Shown here: piece after piece, positions 53,116 through 61,658 of the stretch
Position numbering within the stretch: position 1 is the first letter of the stretch
How the letters are laid out: every line of letters begins with the position of its first letter
Assembly: GCF_001431725.1 (NCBI RefSeq)
Contig: NZ_CP013106.1
Location: 1,736,001 to 1,800,000, forward strand
Source of the DNA: Halomonas huangheensis
GTDB lineage: Bacteria > Pseudomonadota > Gammaproteobacteria > Pseudomonadales > Halomonadaceae
Direction: 5' to 3'
DNA length: 64,000 nt
Translations under genes and position numbers: made by a program
Notes under the pieces: generated by a model
Told to the model about the DNA's origin: nothing
Databases searched by the model: none
What the model saw: the letters and a program-made list of their open reading frames with translations, nothing else

Positions 53116-54357
53116 CTACTGGTGGATGACTTCTTGCTGCGCTTCTGATTGGGCTTGTGGCTGAGTGCGGACACGTGTTGCGATCAGCAGCGCCACAGCC
53201 ACCAGCAGAGCGCCGCTGAAGGCGAAGGTTCCCAACACGCCACTGGTATCGAACAGTACACCACCGACGGCAGCACCGGTTGCGATGGCCAGCTGAATGG
53301 AGGCGCCGAGCAGACCACCGGCGCTTTCCGCTTCATCAGCGACAACACGCGTGAGCCAGGTGGACCATGCTACCGGCACCGCACCGAAAGCCAGCCCCCA
53401 CAGTGTGATCATCAGGGCGTCTGTCCACAGCGATAGACCTCCCAGCGTTACCAGCAGCCAGGCAATGGCACCCATCGCCAGCGGCATGCTCAGCAGCGTC
53501 AATCGCAAGTGGTGTTCCAGCCATCTACCGGCCAGCAGCGTACCGGTGAGGTTGGCCAGCCCGAAGGCCAGCAGTGTGCTGGAGATGCTGTGAATACCAG
53601 CACTGGAAATCTGCTCGAGGAACGGGCGCAGGTAGGTGAAGAACGCGAAATGTCCGCAGAATACCAGCATCGCCGCGAGGATCCCTACGCCAATTCCCGG
53701 CCTGACCATCACATCGACCAGAGTACGTAGCGGAGTAGGGCGTTGCGGCGGCATCGAGGGCAGCGTCAGGATCTGCACCAACAACGTGATAACGGCAACA
53801 GCGGTGGCGATCAGAAACACATTGCGCCAGCCGAGCAGGTCGCCGAGAAAGCTGCCGAGTGCCGCAGCGCTGATGGTGGCAATCGGTACGCCGGTAAAGA
53901 TCAGCGATAGGGCCCTTGGCACATCGTGCTCACGTACCAGACGCATGGCGGTCGCCGTGGATAGTGCCCAGAAGCCGCCCAGGGCGATACCCAGTAGAAT
54001 GCGGCCGAACAGCAGCCAGCCGAGGTTGGGCGAGAAATACACCGTCAAGTTGGCAACGATCAGAATAACCGAGAAGCCCTGCAGTACCTGGCGACGGTCG
54101 AGGCCACGAGTCATCGAGGTTACCAGCAGACCGGAAACCAGTGCGACCAGGGCGGTGGTGGTCACGGCCTGACCTGCCTGTCCTTCGCTGATTGATAACG
54201 AGTGAGCCATCGGTGTCAGCAGGCTGGCCGGTAGAAATTCGGACATCACCAGACTGAACACGCCCAGTGCCAGTGACACCACCGCCCCCCATGCTGATGC
54301 GGCCTGTTGTGGGGGCGCATCCTGTGTAGGTGACGCCATGCAGAGCTCGTGGTTCAT
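53116..54357 (-). CDS. MFS transporter, DHA1 family (NepI/AraJ-like)
   Basis: A 413-residue permease with 12 hydrophobic segments. SLVMSEFLPASLLTPMAHSL followed by EGQAGQAVTTTALVAL resembles the start of drug/nucleoside/sugar efflux MFS proteins (AraJ, NepI). GRILLGIALGGFWALS is the motif in segment 4. A second in-frame ATG lies six codons downstream of 54357. It is divergent from an AraC-family regulator gene 83 bp away, which probably controls it. Substrate unknown. Confidence 0.87.
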   Translation of the reverse strand: MNHELCMASPTQDAPPQQAASAWGAVVSLALGVFSLVMSEFLPASLLTPMAHSLSISEGQAGQAVTTTALVALVSGLLVTSMTRGLDRRQVLQGFSVILIVANLTVYFSPNLGWLLFGRILLGIALGGFWALSTATAMRLVREHDVPRALSLIFTGVPIATISAAALGSFLGDLLGWRNVFLIATAVAVITLLVQILTLPSMPPQRPTPLRTLVDVMVRPGIGVGILAAMLVFCGHFAFFTYLRPFLEQISSAGIHSISSTLLAFGLANLTGTLLAGRWLEHHLRLTLLSMPLAMGAIAWLLVTLGGLSLWTDALMITLWGLAFGAVPVAWSTWLTRVVADEAESAGGLLGASIQLAIATGAAVGGVLFDTSGVLGTFAFSGALLVAVALLIATRVRTQPQAQSEAQQEVIHQ

Positions 54358-54440
54358 TATCTTTCCTTCCGTGACTTGGGATCGGGATGGAAAGCAGGGT
54401 AAAGTAGCTGGCTCATACTAACTATCATTGAAAGTCTCGA

Positions 54441-55424
54441 ATGTTTGATCAATCGTCCGGATTGGCGAATCCAATATCGCCTCCCGGTGCGTCGAGTGAG
54501 TGGATCAGCGAGCTGTTGCTGGGTATGCGTCTCGCCGGACTCGAGTACCGTCGAATACAGATGGCGCCACCTTTTGGGGTCCGTTTCGATACCCTGAGCA
54601 GTTGTGCGCAGTTTCATTTTGTCGCCCAGGGGCCAGTCTTCTTGAGTACGGCAGGCACGGATGACCTGAGGCTGGACAGCGGTGATGCGGTGTTATTGCC
54701 TCGAGGAGGCGGTCACCAGTTGCTGTCGTCGCAGGATGTGGCGAGTCGCGATATAGACGCCATCGAGGCCATTCCGGTATGCGATGCGTTCAGCTGTGTC
54801 ACGGAATGTCCGCAGGACTCCTGCCGTAGCCAGGATGTACGTATCTTCAGTGGACGGATGAAATTTGACCTGGGCGGAATGCATCCCTTGATCTCGCTGA
54901 TGCCGAGAGTCATGCACGTCGGTACGCTGCTGTCGCGTTACCCCGAGGTACTGCCGATGCTGGAGGCGATGGAGCGTGAGTCTCGTCTGGAACGGGTTGG
55001 CGCGGCGGCCATCCTGTCGCGCCTGGCCGATGTGGTAGCGGCCTGCATCGTTCGTGCCTGGGTGGAGTGCGGCTGTGGCGATGTTGGCGGCTGGGTAGAA
55101 GCGCTGCGAGACCCGCGATTGGGCGGTGTTATCGCCGCCGTGCATCGTGAGCCTGGTCGTGACTGGAGTGTGGCCAGTATGGCTGTGGAGATGGGTAGCT
55201 CGCGTTCAGTGTTCGCCGAGCGCTTCCGCGATGCACTGGGTGTCTCGCCTTTACATTACGTGACGCAGTTGCGTATGCGCCTCGCCAGGCAGTGGATCAC
55301 CGAGAAGAGCATGTCGATCGACCAGGTGGCCTGGCGGTTGGGCTACGGTTCTCAGGCCGCGTTCAGTCGTGCCTTCAAGCGTGCGACGGGGCAGACACCG
55401 GGATCATTGCGCCACATGGAGTGA
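54441..55424 (+). CDS. AraC-family regulator with cupin_6 N-terminal domain
   Basis: A 327-residue regulator. The N-terminal cupin-like domain (MAPPFGVRFDTLSSCAQFHF; LDSGDAVLLPRGGGHQLLS) probably senses a ligand. The C-terminal AraC domain has DWSVASMAVEMGSSRSVFAE and then YVTQLRMRLARQWI and IDQVAWRLGYGSQAAFSRA. It faces away from the MFS gene across 83 bp, a typical regulator/efflux arrangement. It ends about 40 bp before the MocR gene. Confidence 0.9.
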   Translation: MFDQSSGLANPISPPGASSEWISELLLGMRLAGLEYRRIQMAPPFGVRFDTLSSCAQFHFVAQGPVFLSTAGTDDLRLDSGDAVLLPRGGGHQLLSSQDVASRDIDAIEAIPVCDAFSCVTECPQDSCRSQDVRIFSGRMKFDLGGMHPLISLMPRVMHVGTLLSRYPEVLPMLEAMERESRLERVGAAAILSRLADVVAACIVRAWVECGCGDVGGWVEALRDPRLGGVIAAVHREPGRDWSVASMAVEMGSSRSVFAERFRDALGVSPLHYVTQLRMRLARQWITEKSMSIDQVAWRLGYGSQAAFSRAFKRATGQTPGSLRHME

Positions 55425-55464
55425 TGTGCGAGTTCCGGTGCTCGAGCTGTGGTGGCTGAAGGCT

Positions 55465-56880
55465 CTAGAGCGTATTCCACGGGCTGGTATCGCCGCTCTC
55501 CAGGACCTCCAGAATGATATCCAGTGCCCGGTCGAGTTGTTCGCGGGTGCGCGGTGCGCCGACGCACAATCGAATGGCCTGGGGTGCGGGCTCGCTTCCT
55601 GTGCAGAAGGGTTCGGGGGTGGACACGCGTACCCCGGCACTGTCGAGCAGCGCGTGGACTTCGCTGGAGCGTCGCCCCTCCGGCAATGGTAGCCAGACGT
55701 TGGAGCCGCGTAGTTGCCCCTGGGGGTGATAGCGAGCGAGGCGCTCGAAGGCACGCTGCTGGCGGTATTGCTGCTCACTGGTCTGCCAGGCAATCAGTTC
55801 ATCGGCATTCGGCGAAGTGATCCAGCGGCAGGTTGCTTCGACCATCAGTGGAGGGGCCATCCAGGTTTCGGCACGCAGGGAGCTGGCGATTCGCTGGCTC
55901 ACCCTGTCGGGTACCTGCAGCGTACCGGTGCGCAGACCCCCGGACAGCACCTTGGAGGTGCTGAACACGTGCAGGGTACGCTCCGGAGCCAATTCCAGCA
56001 GTGATGTGCCCCGGTCCTCGCGTGGCAGATACTGGACATGATCCTCGAGCAACCAGAAATCGTGTTGTCTGGCGAGGGCAGTGAGCTGTTCACGACGCTC
56101 CTCGCTCATGCTGATACTGGTCGGGTTGTTCTGATCCGGCGTCACATATACCAGGCGTGGGACCTGGCGCTGACATAGGCGGGCGAGGGCATCGACATCC
56201 ATGCCCTCGGTATCAAGAGGAATGCCGACCGGTTTGAGGTAGGCATGGCGGACAGCCGCATTGAACCCGGGGTAGGTCAGCGCATCAGCGGCGACCAGCT
56301 CTCCGGGGCGTGTCAGGGTACGCAGACACAGGTCCAGACCATGTTGCCCGCCCTGGGTGACGACAAGGCTGCCGCTGGTGGGGAAGCCCAGATGCTCGAG
56401 CCAGGCTCCCAACGCCTGGCGGTGGGCGAGGTTGCCGATATCCGCCTGATAGCTGCTGGCCATGGCAATCGCTGCCGGGTCATGGCAGATCGACTGCAGA
56501 GCTTCGCGCAGGCTGTCATGCCGCCAGCTGTGGTAAGGAGCGAAACTCAGGCTCATATCAATCATGCCACTCGGATTGTCACCATCGGCACTTTCATGCG
56601 TGAGCAGAGTGAAATCGGAGCCGGAGGTTTCATCACCATGCACATAGGTGCCGCTGCCGACACGGGATTGTACCCAGCCACGTTGCTGGGCCTCGTTATA
56701 GGCACGGGTGATGGTGCCGACGGTGACGCCCAGGGCATCGGCAAGGTGCCGCTGAGGGGGTAGTCGTTCACCGGCCTTGAGCTGGCCAGCGGTGATGGCG
56801 TTGCCGATGCCCTCTGCGATCTGGCGATAGCGAGGCATTGGGCTGGCGGCTGAGTCGAGTTCCGGTATCCAGATTGTCAT
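55465..56880 (-). CDS. MocR-type regulator (GntR HTH plus aminotransferase domain)
   Basis: A 471-residue regulator. Residues 8-75 form a GntR winged helix (YRQIAEGIGNAITAGQLKAG; ADALGVTVGTITRAYNEAQQ). The rest is a class I aminotransferase fold that usually binds PLP: TQGGQHGLDLCLRTL, YVTPDQNNPTSISMSEERRE and FSTSKVLSGGLRTG, in which the lysine is the PLP-binding residue. I chose ATG 56880, directly before the GntR part. It is divergent from a LysE-family exporter, so it probably controls export of an amino acid or related compound. Confidence 0.9.
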   Translation of the reverse strand: MTIWIPELDSAASPMPRYRQIAEGIGNAITAGQLKAGERLPPQRHLADALGVTVGTITRAYNEAQQRGWVQSRVGSGTYVHGDETSGSDFTLLTHESADGDNPSGMIDMSLSFAPYHSWRHDSLREALQSICHDPAAIAMASSYQADIGNLAHRQALGAWLEHLGFPTSGSLVVTQGGQHGLDLCLRTLTRPGELVAADALTYPGFNAAVRHAYLKPVGIPLDTEGMDVDALARLCQRQVPRLVYVTPDQNNPTSISMSEERREQLTALARQHDFWLLEDHVQYLPREDRGTSLLELAPERTLHVFSTSKVLSGGLRTGTLQVPDRVSQRIASSLRAETWMAPPLMVEATCRWITSPNADELIAWQTSEQQYRQQRAFERLARYHPQGQLRGSNVWLPLPEGRRSSEVHALLDSAGVRVSTPEPFCTGSEPAPQAIRLCVGAPRTREQLDRALDIILEVLESGDTSPWNTL

Positions 56881-56896
56881 GGTGACAATAAAACCT

Positions 56897-56964
56897 TTGA
56901 CGTCAGAATTGGCCCTATTATGCTGCTTGTGTGCCACAGATTGTAGCGCAATATCTGAATATTG
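56897..56964 (+). promoter_or_regulatory. Promoter of the LysE gene with a downstream palindrome
   Basis: TTGACG (56897-56902), a 16-base spacer and TATGCT (56919-56924) form a good sigma-70-type promoter. CAATAT-N4-ATATTG (56949-56964) is a perfect palindrome 25 bp downstream. TTGTAG is also repeated directly at 56941 and 56962. These are the likely binding sites of the divergent MocR protein. Confidence 0.6.
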
Positions 56965-57008
56965 TAGGGGTTCAATTTCCATGGTTGCAGAAGAAAAGGT
57001 GGAAGGCC

Positions 57009-57608
57009 ATGTCTGACTTGTCCTTTGTTGTCCCGGTGACCTTGTTCATGATGTCGATGACGTTGACGCCAGGACCCAACAACGTGATGTTGACGGCTTC
57101 CGGGGCCAACTATGGATTTCGGCGTACCATCCCACATCTACTGGGGATCATTGCCGGATGTTTTGTACTGTTCTGCAGCGTGGCGATGGGCCTCGGGATG
57201 ATTTTTGAGCGGTTCCCGGTCGTGCAGACGGCGCTCAAGATCGTCGGCAGCGTTTACCTGCTGTACCTGGCGTGGAAGATTGCCACGGCACCGCCGCCGC
57301 AGTTTCGCCAGGAGGGCGCGCGCCCGTTGACCTTCCTTCAGGCGGCAACGTTCCAGTTCGCCAATCCCAAGGCCTGGGTGATGGGCATCGCCTTGATGGC
57401 CAGTTTTCTGCCGGAGACCGGTAATCCGTGGCTCAATGCCTTGATCGTTGCGGCATTTGCCGAGTTGGTGGCATTTCCCTGCATTTCACTATGGGCGGGT
57501 TTTGGTACTGCGGTAGGACGTACGCTCAAGTCGCCGACCAGTTGGCGCTGGTTCAACGGCACCATGGGCGCCATGACAGCTGCCTGTGTGTTTCTGATAT
57601 TGGGCTAG
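57009..57608 (+). CDS. LysE/RhtB-family exporter
   Basis: A 199-residue membrane protein with about six hydrophobic segments. LTPGPNNVMLTASGANYGFR near the N-terminus and TFQFANPKAWVMGIALMASFLP in the middle are LysE-superfamily signatures. I chose ATG 57009 with AAGGTGGAAGG upstream. It is divergent from the MocR gene and has its own promoter. A strong bidirectional terminator follows. Confidence 0.9.
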   Translation: MSDLSFVVPVTLFMMSMTLTPGPNNVMLTASGANYGFRRTIPHLLGIIAGCFVLFCSVAMGLGMIFERFPVVQTALKIVGSVYLLYLAWKIATAPPPQFRQEGARPLTFLQAATFQFANPKAWVMGIALMASFLPETGNPWLNALIVAAFAELVAFPCISLWAGFGTAVGRTLKSPTSWRWFNGTMGAMTAACVFLILG

Positions 57609-57684
57609 ATGTGTCCTGTGATGGTGTGGCCCGGTGCTCAGGCTTGTTTCACAGGAGTCTGTCGGAAGGAGCTACTGGAAGGGA

Positions 57685-57716
57685 GGGCCGACGCCTGCGG
57701 GAGGCGTCGGCCCTTT
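57685..57716. terminator. Bidirectional terminator between the LysE and OFA transporter genes
   Basis: GGGCCGACGCC pairs with GGCGTCGGCCC around TGCGGGA and is followed by TTT on the plus strand. It lies between two convergent genes. Confidence 0.82.
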
Positions 57717-57737
57717 GCATATCTGCCTGGCTGTCGC

Positions 57738-59468
57738 TCAGCCTTGTTGCTCGGCGCTCCGCAGTGTCTGCTCACGGTGATGGTGGCGCTCATTGACGGG
57801 ACGCAGCATTAGGTTGGCGAAGAATGCGATCACCAGTAGCGCAGCCATGCAGTACATGGTCGTGTTGTACAGGCTGGAGGTTGGGTCCGGGGTGCCGGGC
57901 GGGACGATTTCCATCAGCTTCGAGACGGTCACGGTCTTCGCGGCGACCAATTGTTCCAGTTGATCGATCGAGGCACCGAATTTCTGCGCAAATACCGCCG
58001 GGTCGACTTTGCTGGCCAGGTTTGAAATGGCCTTGCCCACCGATACCTCACGCAGTGACGTGATGACCAGCGGGCCGAGTACCCCGGCAGCCGACCAGGC
58101 AGTCAGCAGTCTGCCGTGTATGCCGCCGACATGCATGGTACCGAACATGTCCGCCAGATAGGCGGGAATGGTGGCAAAGCCACCGCCATACATCGAGAAG
58201 ATGATCATGGTGGCGATATAGAAGCCGATCAGATAGATCACATTGGCACTCTCGGCTCCGGCCGTGGCAAGGAACGGCAGCGAGAGGTACAGCAGGGTGC
58301 CGAGTACGAAGAAGCAATGATAGGTGTTCTTGCGCCCGATATAGTCCGAGGTGGAGGCCCAGAAGAAGCGACCGCACATATTGAAGACCGATATCATCAA
58401 CACATAGGTCGAGGCGAAGGCGGCAGTCACGATCATCGGCATGGTGGTGCCATAGATCTCGCTCATCATCGTCTTGGCGACGCCGATGACGCCAATGCCG
58501 GCGGTAACGTTGAAGCACAGCATCAACCACATCTGCCAGAACTGCGGTGTCTTCAATGCCTGGTCGATCTGTACGTTCTCGGAGGTGACCATGCGATTGG
58601 TCTTCTGCTCCGGTTCCCATCCCTCCGGCTTCCAATCCGCAGGTGGTACCCGATACATGAAGGACGCGATCAACATCACGCAGAGGTAGACGATGCCCAG
58701 CGTCAGAAAGGTTGCCGCAGCACCGGTGTTGCCGGTGCCGACCACATAGACACCGGCATCACCACCGTAGGCTGCTGCCTGTTCCAGCGACGCGATCACA
58801 ACCTCGACCTGACCTGTGGCGGTCTCGGCGAAGCGGCGGCCGCCTTCGGTGATGACGTTCACCGACGACTCGGTACCCAGGTACACCGGGGCGCTGGAGT
58901 AGAGCGACAGCAGCCAATCCTTGACGGGAGCGGCAATCATTGCACCGCCACCAAAACCCATGATCGCCATTCCAGTTGCCATGCCACGGCGGTCCGGGAA
59001 CCAGCGCAGCAGTGTCGACACTGGCGAGACGTACCCCAGGCCAAGTCCACAGCCGCCGAGCACACCGTATCCCAGGTAGATCAGCCACAGTTGGTGTAGT
59101 GATATACCCAGCGAGCCGATGATGAACCCTCCGCCCCACAGAATCGCTGCCACTACGCCAACCATGCGTGGCCCGACTTCTTCCAGCCATTTGCCCGCAA
59201 AGGCCGCCGCCAGGCCGAGAAAGACAATCGCCACCGAGAAGATCCAGACCACCGATGACAGGCTCCAGTCGTCGGCGGCGGGAGTGACGACGCCCATTTC
59301 ACTCGCCAGCGGCAGATTGAAGACCGACCACGCATAGACCGAGCCGATGCAAAGGTGAATGGCGATCGAGGCGGGGGGTACCTTCCAGCGATTGAATCCG
59401 GGTTTGGCGACGATGTTTTCCTTGCGCAGGAAGGCCAGGCGGCCGCCGGGTGACTTGTTGTTGTTCAT
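57738..59468 (-). CDS. OFA-family MFS transporter (oxalate/formate antiporter type)
   Basis: A 576-residue MFS permease, longer than simple OFA members because of an insert of about 70 residues between segments (SSAPVYLGTESSVNVITEGG onwards) and a C-terminal extension. Family features include HLCIGSVYAWSVFNLPLASE, GGCGLGLGYVSPVSTLLRWFPDRRG and MCGRFFWASTSDYIGRKN. OFA proteins carry oxalate, formate, pyruvate or other monocarboxylates. ATG 59468 has AAGGAGG. Upstream genes encode a sensor kinase and an NtrC-like regulator on the same strand, separated by 219 bp with two inverted repeats, so this is the likely target of that system. Confidence 0.88.
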   Translation of the reverse strand: MNNNKSPGGRLAFLRKENIVAKPGFNRWKVPPASIAIHLCIGSVYAWSVFNLPLASEMGVVTPAADDWSLSSVVWIFSVAIVFLGLAAAFAGKWLEEVGPRMVGVVAAILWGGGFIIGSLGISLHQLWLIYLGYGVLGGCGLGLGYVSPVSTLLRWFPDRRGMATGMAIMGFGGGAMIAAPVKDWLLSLYSSAPVYLGTESSVNVITEGGRRFAETATGQVEVVIASLEQAAAYGGDAGVYVVGTGNTGAAATFLTLGIVYLCVMLIASFMYRVPPADWKPEGWEPEQKTNRMVTSENVQIDQALKTPQFWQMWLMLCFNVTAGIGVIGVAKTMMSEIYGTTMPMIVTAAFASTYVLMISVFNMCGRFFWASTSDYIGRKNTYHCFFVLGTLLYLSLPFLATAGAESANVIYLIGFYIATMIIFSMYGGGFATIPAYLADMFGTMHVGGIHGRLLTAWSAAGVLGPLVITSLREVSVGKAISNLASKVDPAVFAQKFGASIDQLEQLVAAKTVTVSKLMEIVPPGTPDPTSSLYNTTMYCMAALLVIAFFANLMLRPVNERHHHREQTLRSAEQQG

Positions 59469-59630
59469 GCATCCTCCTTCTTGAGCGTCGTTGATCAAGA
59501 CGCTGCAGGTCACGGTTGTCCGAGAGGAAGTCTGATAGTCGTTGGTAGGTGTCGCCAGCTATCTTTAGTATTAATATCAATAGGTTATTGTCATTATGTC
59601 CGCCGGAGACGGCATTCATCAAAGTCTTTG

Positions 59631-59685
59631 GGACATTTTGTCCATCGGAGAAGGGCGCGAGTCGAAAATCGGGACATCTTGTCCC
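59631..59685 (-). promoter_or_regulatory. Paired inverted repeats upstream of the OFA transporter gene
   Basis: Site A is GGACA-TTT-TGTCC (59631-59643); site B is GGGACA-TCT-TGTCCC (59671-59685). Centres are 41 bp apart, about four DNA turns, and an isolated TGTCC lies at 59597-59601. They sit 163-217 bp before the transporter start, the usual place for NtrC-type enhancer sites. Site B is two bases after the kinase stop codon. Confidence 0.65.
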
Positions 59686-59687
59686 TT

Positions 59688-61655
59688 TCAGCTGATATCG
59701 GCGGCAGGCAGCACGATATCAAAACGGCTGCCTGCGCCGGGAGTGGAGGTGGCCAGGATTCGTCCACCGGCTTGTGCGGCGAGCTGCTGGCTGATCGACA
59801 GTCCCAGCCCCGTGCCCTGGGCCTGCTTGGTAGTGAAGAAGGGGTCGAATATGCGCCGCAGCACCTCGGGAGAGATGCCGACACCCGTATCTTCGAGACG
59901 AATCACCACATCGTTACCCTCGTCGATGACACTGAGCGTCAGCGTTCCACCTTCGGGCATGGCATGAATGGCGTTGAGTGCGAGATTGATGATGACCTGT
60001 TGCAATTCGGTCTGCTCCATCAGCACGGCGCGCTCAGAGCATAGGTTTGTCTTGACCGTGACTCGAGCCTTGTCGAACTGCCTCTGGATCAGTACCAGAC
60101 AATCACGTGCTACCTGCGCAGGCACGATCAGATGGGTGGCGCCGGAATACTCGGTTGGGCTCGAGAATTGCAATAGTTTCGAGACAATCACCCCGATTCG
60201 GTAGATCTGATCATCAATCAGCCTAAGCTCGGTATCGACCTTTTCGGTCTCGGCGCCGAGTAGTTCGCGGGCGACATCGAGATTGCCCTGGATCACTGCC
60301 ACTGGATTGTTGATCTCATGGGCGATACCGGCGCTGATCTCGCCAACCGCGGCGAGTTTTTCGGACATGATCAGGCGCTCGGTGGCATGCTCCAGCTTGC
60401 GATTGGCCTCCTGGAGGTCCTGGGTGCGTGCTTCGACCTTGTGCTCCAGGCTTTCGGCCCAGCCACGCAGTTGGCGATCGCGCTCCTGAACGGCATCCAG
60501 CAGCCCATCGAGGTGGCCTGCCACCTGGGTGATCTCGCCGCTACCTCTCTGGGGGCCATTGCGGGCATCCAGATTACCTGCCTCAACACGGGAAATGGTC
60601 TGGGTCATGCGCTCCAGTGGGCGAAAGATGCGTCCCGCCCAGCGCAGGAATATAGGTACCGAGATAGCGGCGACAAACAGAAAGATCACCGACAGAACCA
60701 CGATGCTGGTGATCTTCTCGTGTCGGAACGGGGCCTCGAGAAAACCGACGTACAGCATGCCGACATGTTTGCCTTTACTGTCGGTCACGGGTTGGTAGGC
60801 GGAGACATACCAGTCATTGACCACGAAGGCGCGGTCAAGCCAGGTCTTTCCTTCGTCCAGCACACGCTGGCGAACTTCTGTGGACACACGGGTCCCCAGG
60901 GCGCGCACATCCTCGAACAGCCGAACATTGGTGGAGATGCGTACGTCGTCGAGAAACAGTGTCGCCGTCCCCTGACTACCCTCGGGTAGCGAGCGGTCTC
61001 GATAGACCAGTGCGTTGATGGTGTCGATGAAGCCGAGGTTGCGATTGAGCAGCAATCCGCCGACCAGCGCCTGACGCTTGCCGTTGACCGATGGAACGGG
61101 AGCCGCAGAGTGAATGATCATGCCACGCTGTTCGATACTGCGGTCCGTCGGCTGGGCGGCCTCGGTGGGCACCAGTGGAATGGAGGCACGCTCTGCGAGA
61201 CCAGGAGCAAGGGCATCGAGTTGCCGCGAGTCGAGGATATCGATGGCGCTGCGCGGGCGGCCGGAAAGCGCGTCGTTGATCACTGGCCACTGGTCGGGAA
61301 TGAAGCCGGAGGCCAGCGGGCGACCATCGGCAAGATACAGGAAGTCCAGGCCGAGTCGGTGCTTTTGCTGTTCCAGCCAGGCATCCGCCGCGTTCGATTC
61401 CAGAGCGACGGAGAAGGTTTCCGATGCAGCCAGGGCATCGAGCTGCCTGGCTGAGTTGTCCAGTAGGTGCTGGAGGTATTGCTCGGCGATGGTCAGGTCA
61501 CTGTTCACCTTGACGATCAACAGATTATCGAGCTTGGTTGACCAGCGCAGCATGGTGCCGCCCAGTAATAGCGGAAACAGCACCAGCATCGGCAATAGCG
61601 CGATCACCAGCAGGCGTACCCGCACCGAGTGCAGCAATGGTCGTGACCTTGCCAT
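59688..61655 (-). CDS. Membrane sensor histidine kinase with periplasmic cache domain
   Basis: A 655-residue kinase. Membrane segments lie near residues 13-35 and 315-337 and enclose a large periplasmic cache-type sensor domain (TIAEQYLQHLLDNSARQLDA; GRPLASGFIPDQWPVINDAL; VNDWYVSAYQPVTDSKGKHVG). A HAMP and coiled coil follow, then the H-box (GEISAGIAHEINNPVAVIQG) and the ATPase boxes (NLALNAIHAMPEGG; EDTGVGISPEVL; GTGLGLSISQQL). The NtrB/DctB-like H-box fits an NtrC-type partner, encoded three bases upstream. A carboxylate ligand is likely from the neighbouring OFA transporter. Confidence 0.92.
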   Translation of the reverse strand: MARSRPLLHSVRVRLLVIALLPMLVLFPLLLGGTMLRWSTKLDNLLIVKVNSDLTIAEQYLQHLLDNSARQLDALAASETFSVALESNAADAWLEQQKHRLGLDFLYLADGRPLASGFIPDQWPVINDALSGRPRSAIDILDSRQLDALAPGLAERASIPLVPTEAAQPTDRSIEQRGMIIHSAAPVPSVNGKRQALVGGLLLNRNLGFIDTINALVYRDRSLPEGSQGTATLFLDDVRISTNVRLFEDVRALGTRVSTEVRQRVLDEGKTWLDRAFVVNDWYVSAYQPVTDSKGKHVGMLYVGFLEAPFRHEKITSIVVLSVIFLFVAAISVPIFLRWAGRIFRPLERMTQTISRVEAGNLDARNGPQRGSGEITQVAGHLDGLLDAVQERDRQLRGWAESLEHKVEARTQDLQEANRKLEHATERLIMSEKLAAVGEISAGIAHEINNPVAVIQGNLDVARELLGAETEKVDTELRLIDDQIYRIGVIVSKLLQFSSPTEYSGATHLIVPAQVARDCLVLIQRQFDKARVTVKTNLCSERAVLMEQTELQQVIINLALNAIHAMPEGGTLTLSVIDEGNDVVIRLEDTGVGISPEVLRRIFDPFFTTKQAQGTGLGLSISQQLAAQAGGRILATSTPGAGSRFDIVLPAADIS

Positions 61656-61658
61656 CCG

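Noticed and set aside
59469..59687. Sigma-54 -24/-12 promoter of the OFA transporter
   Set aside because: I searched the minus strand for GG-N10-GC in the right context and found no convincing match; TGGCGACACC near 59550 lacks the -12 element.
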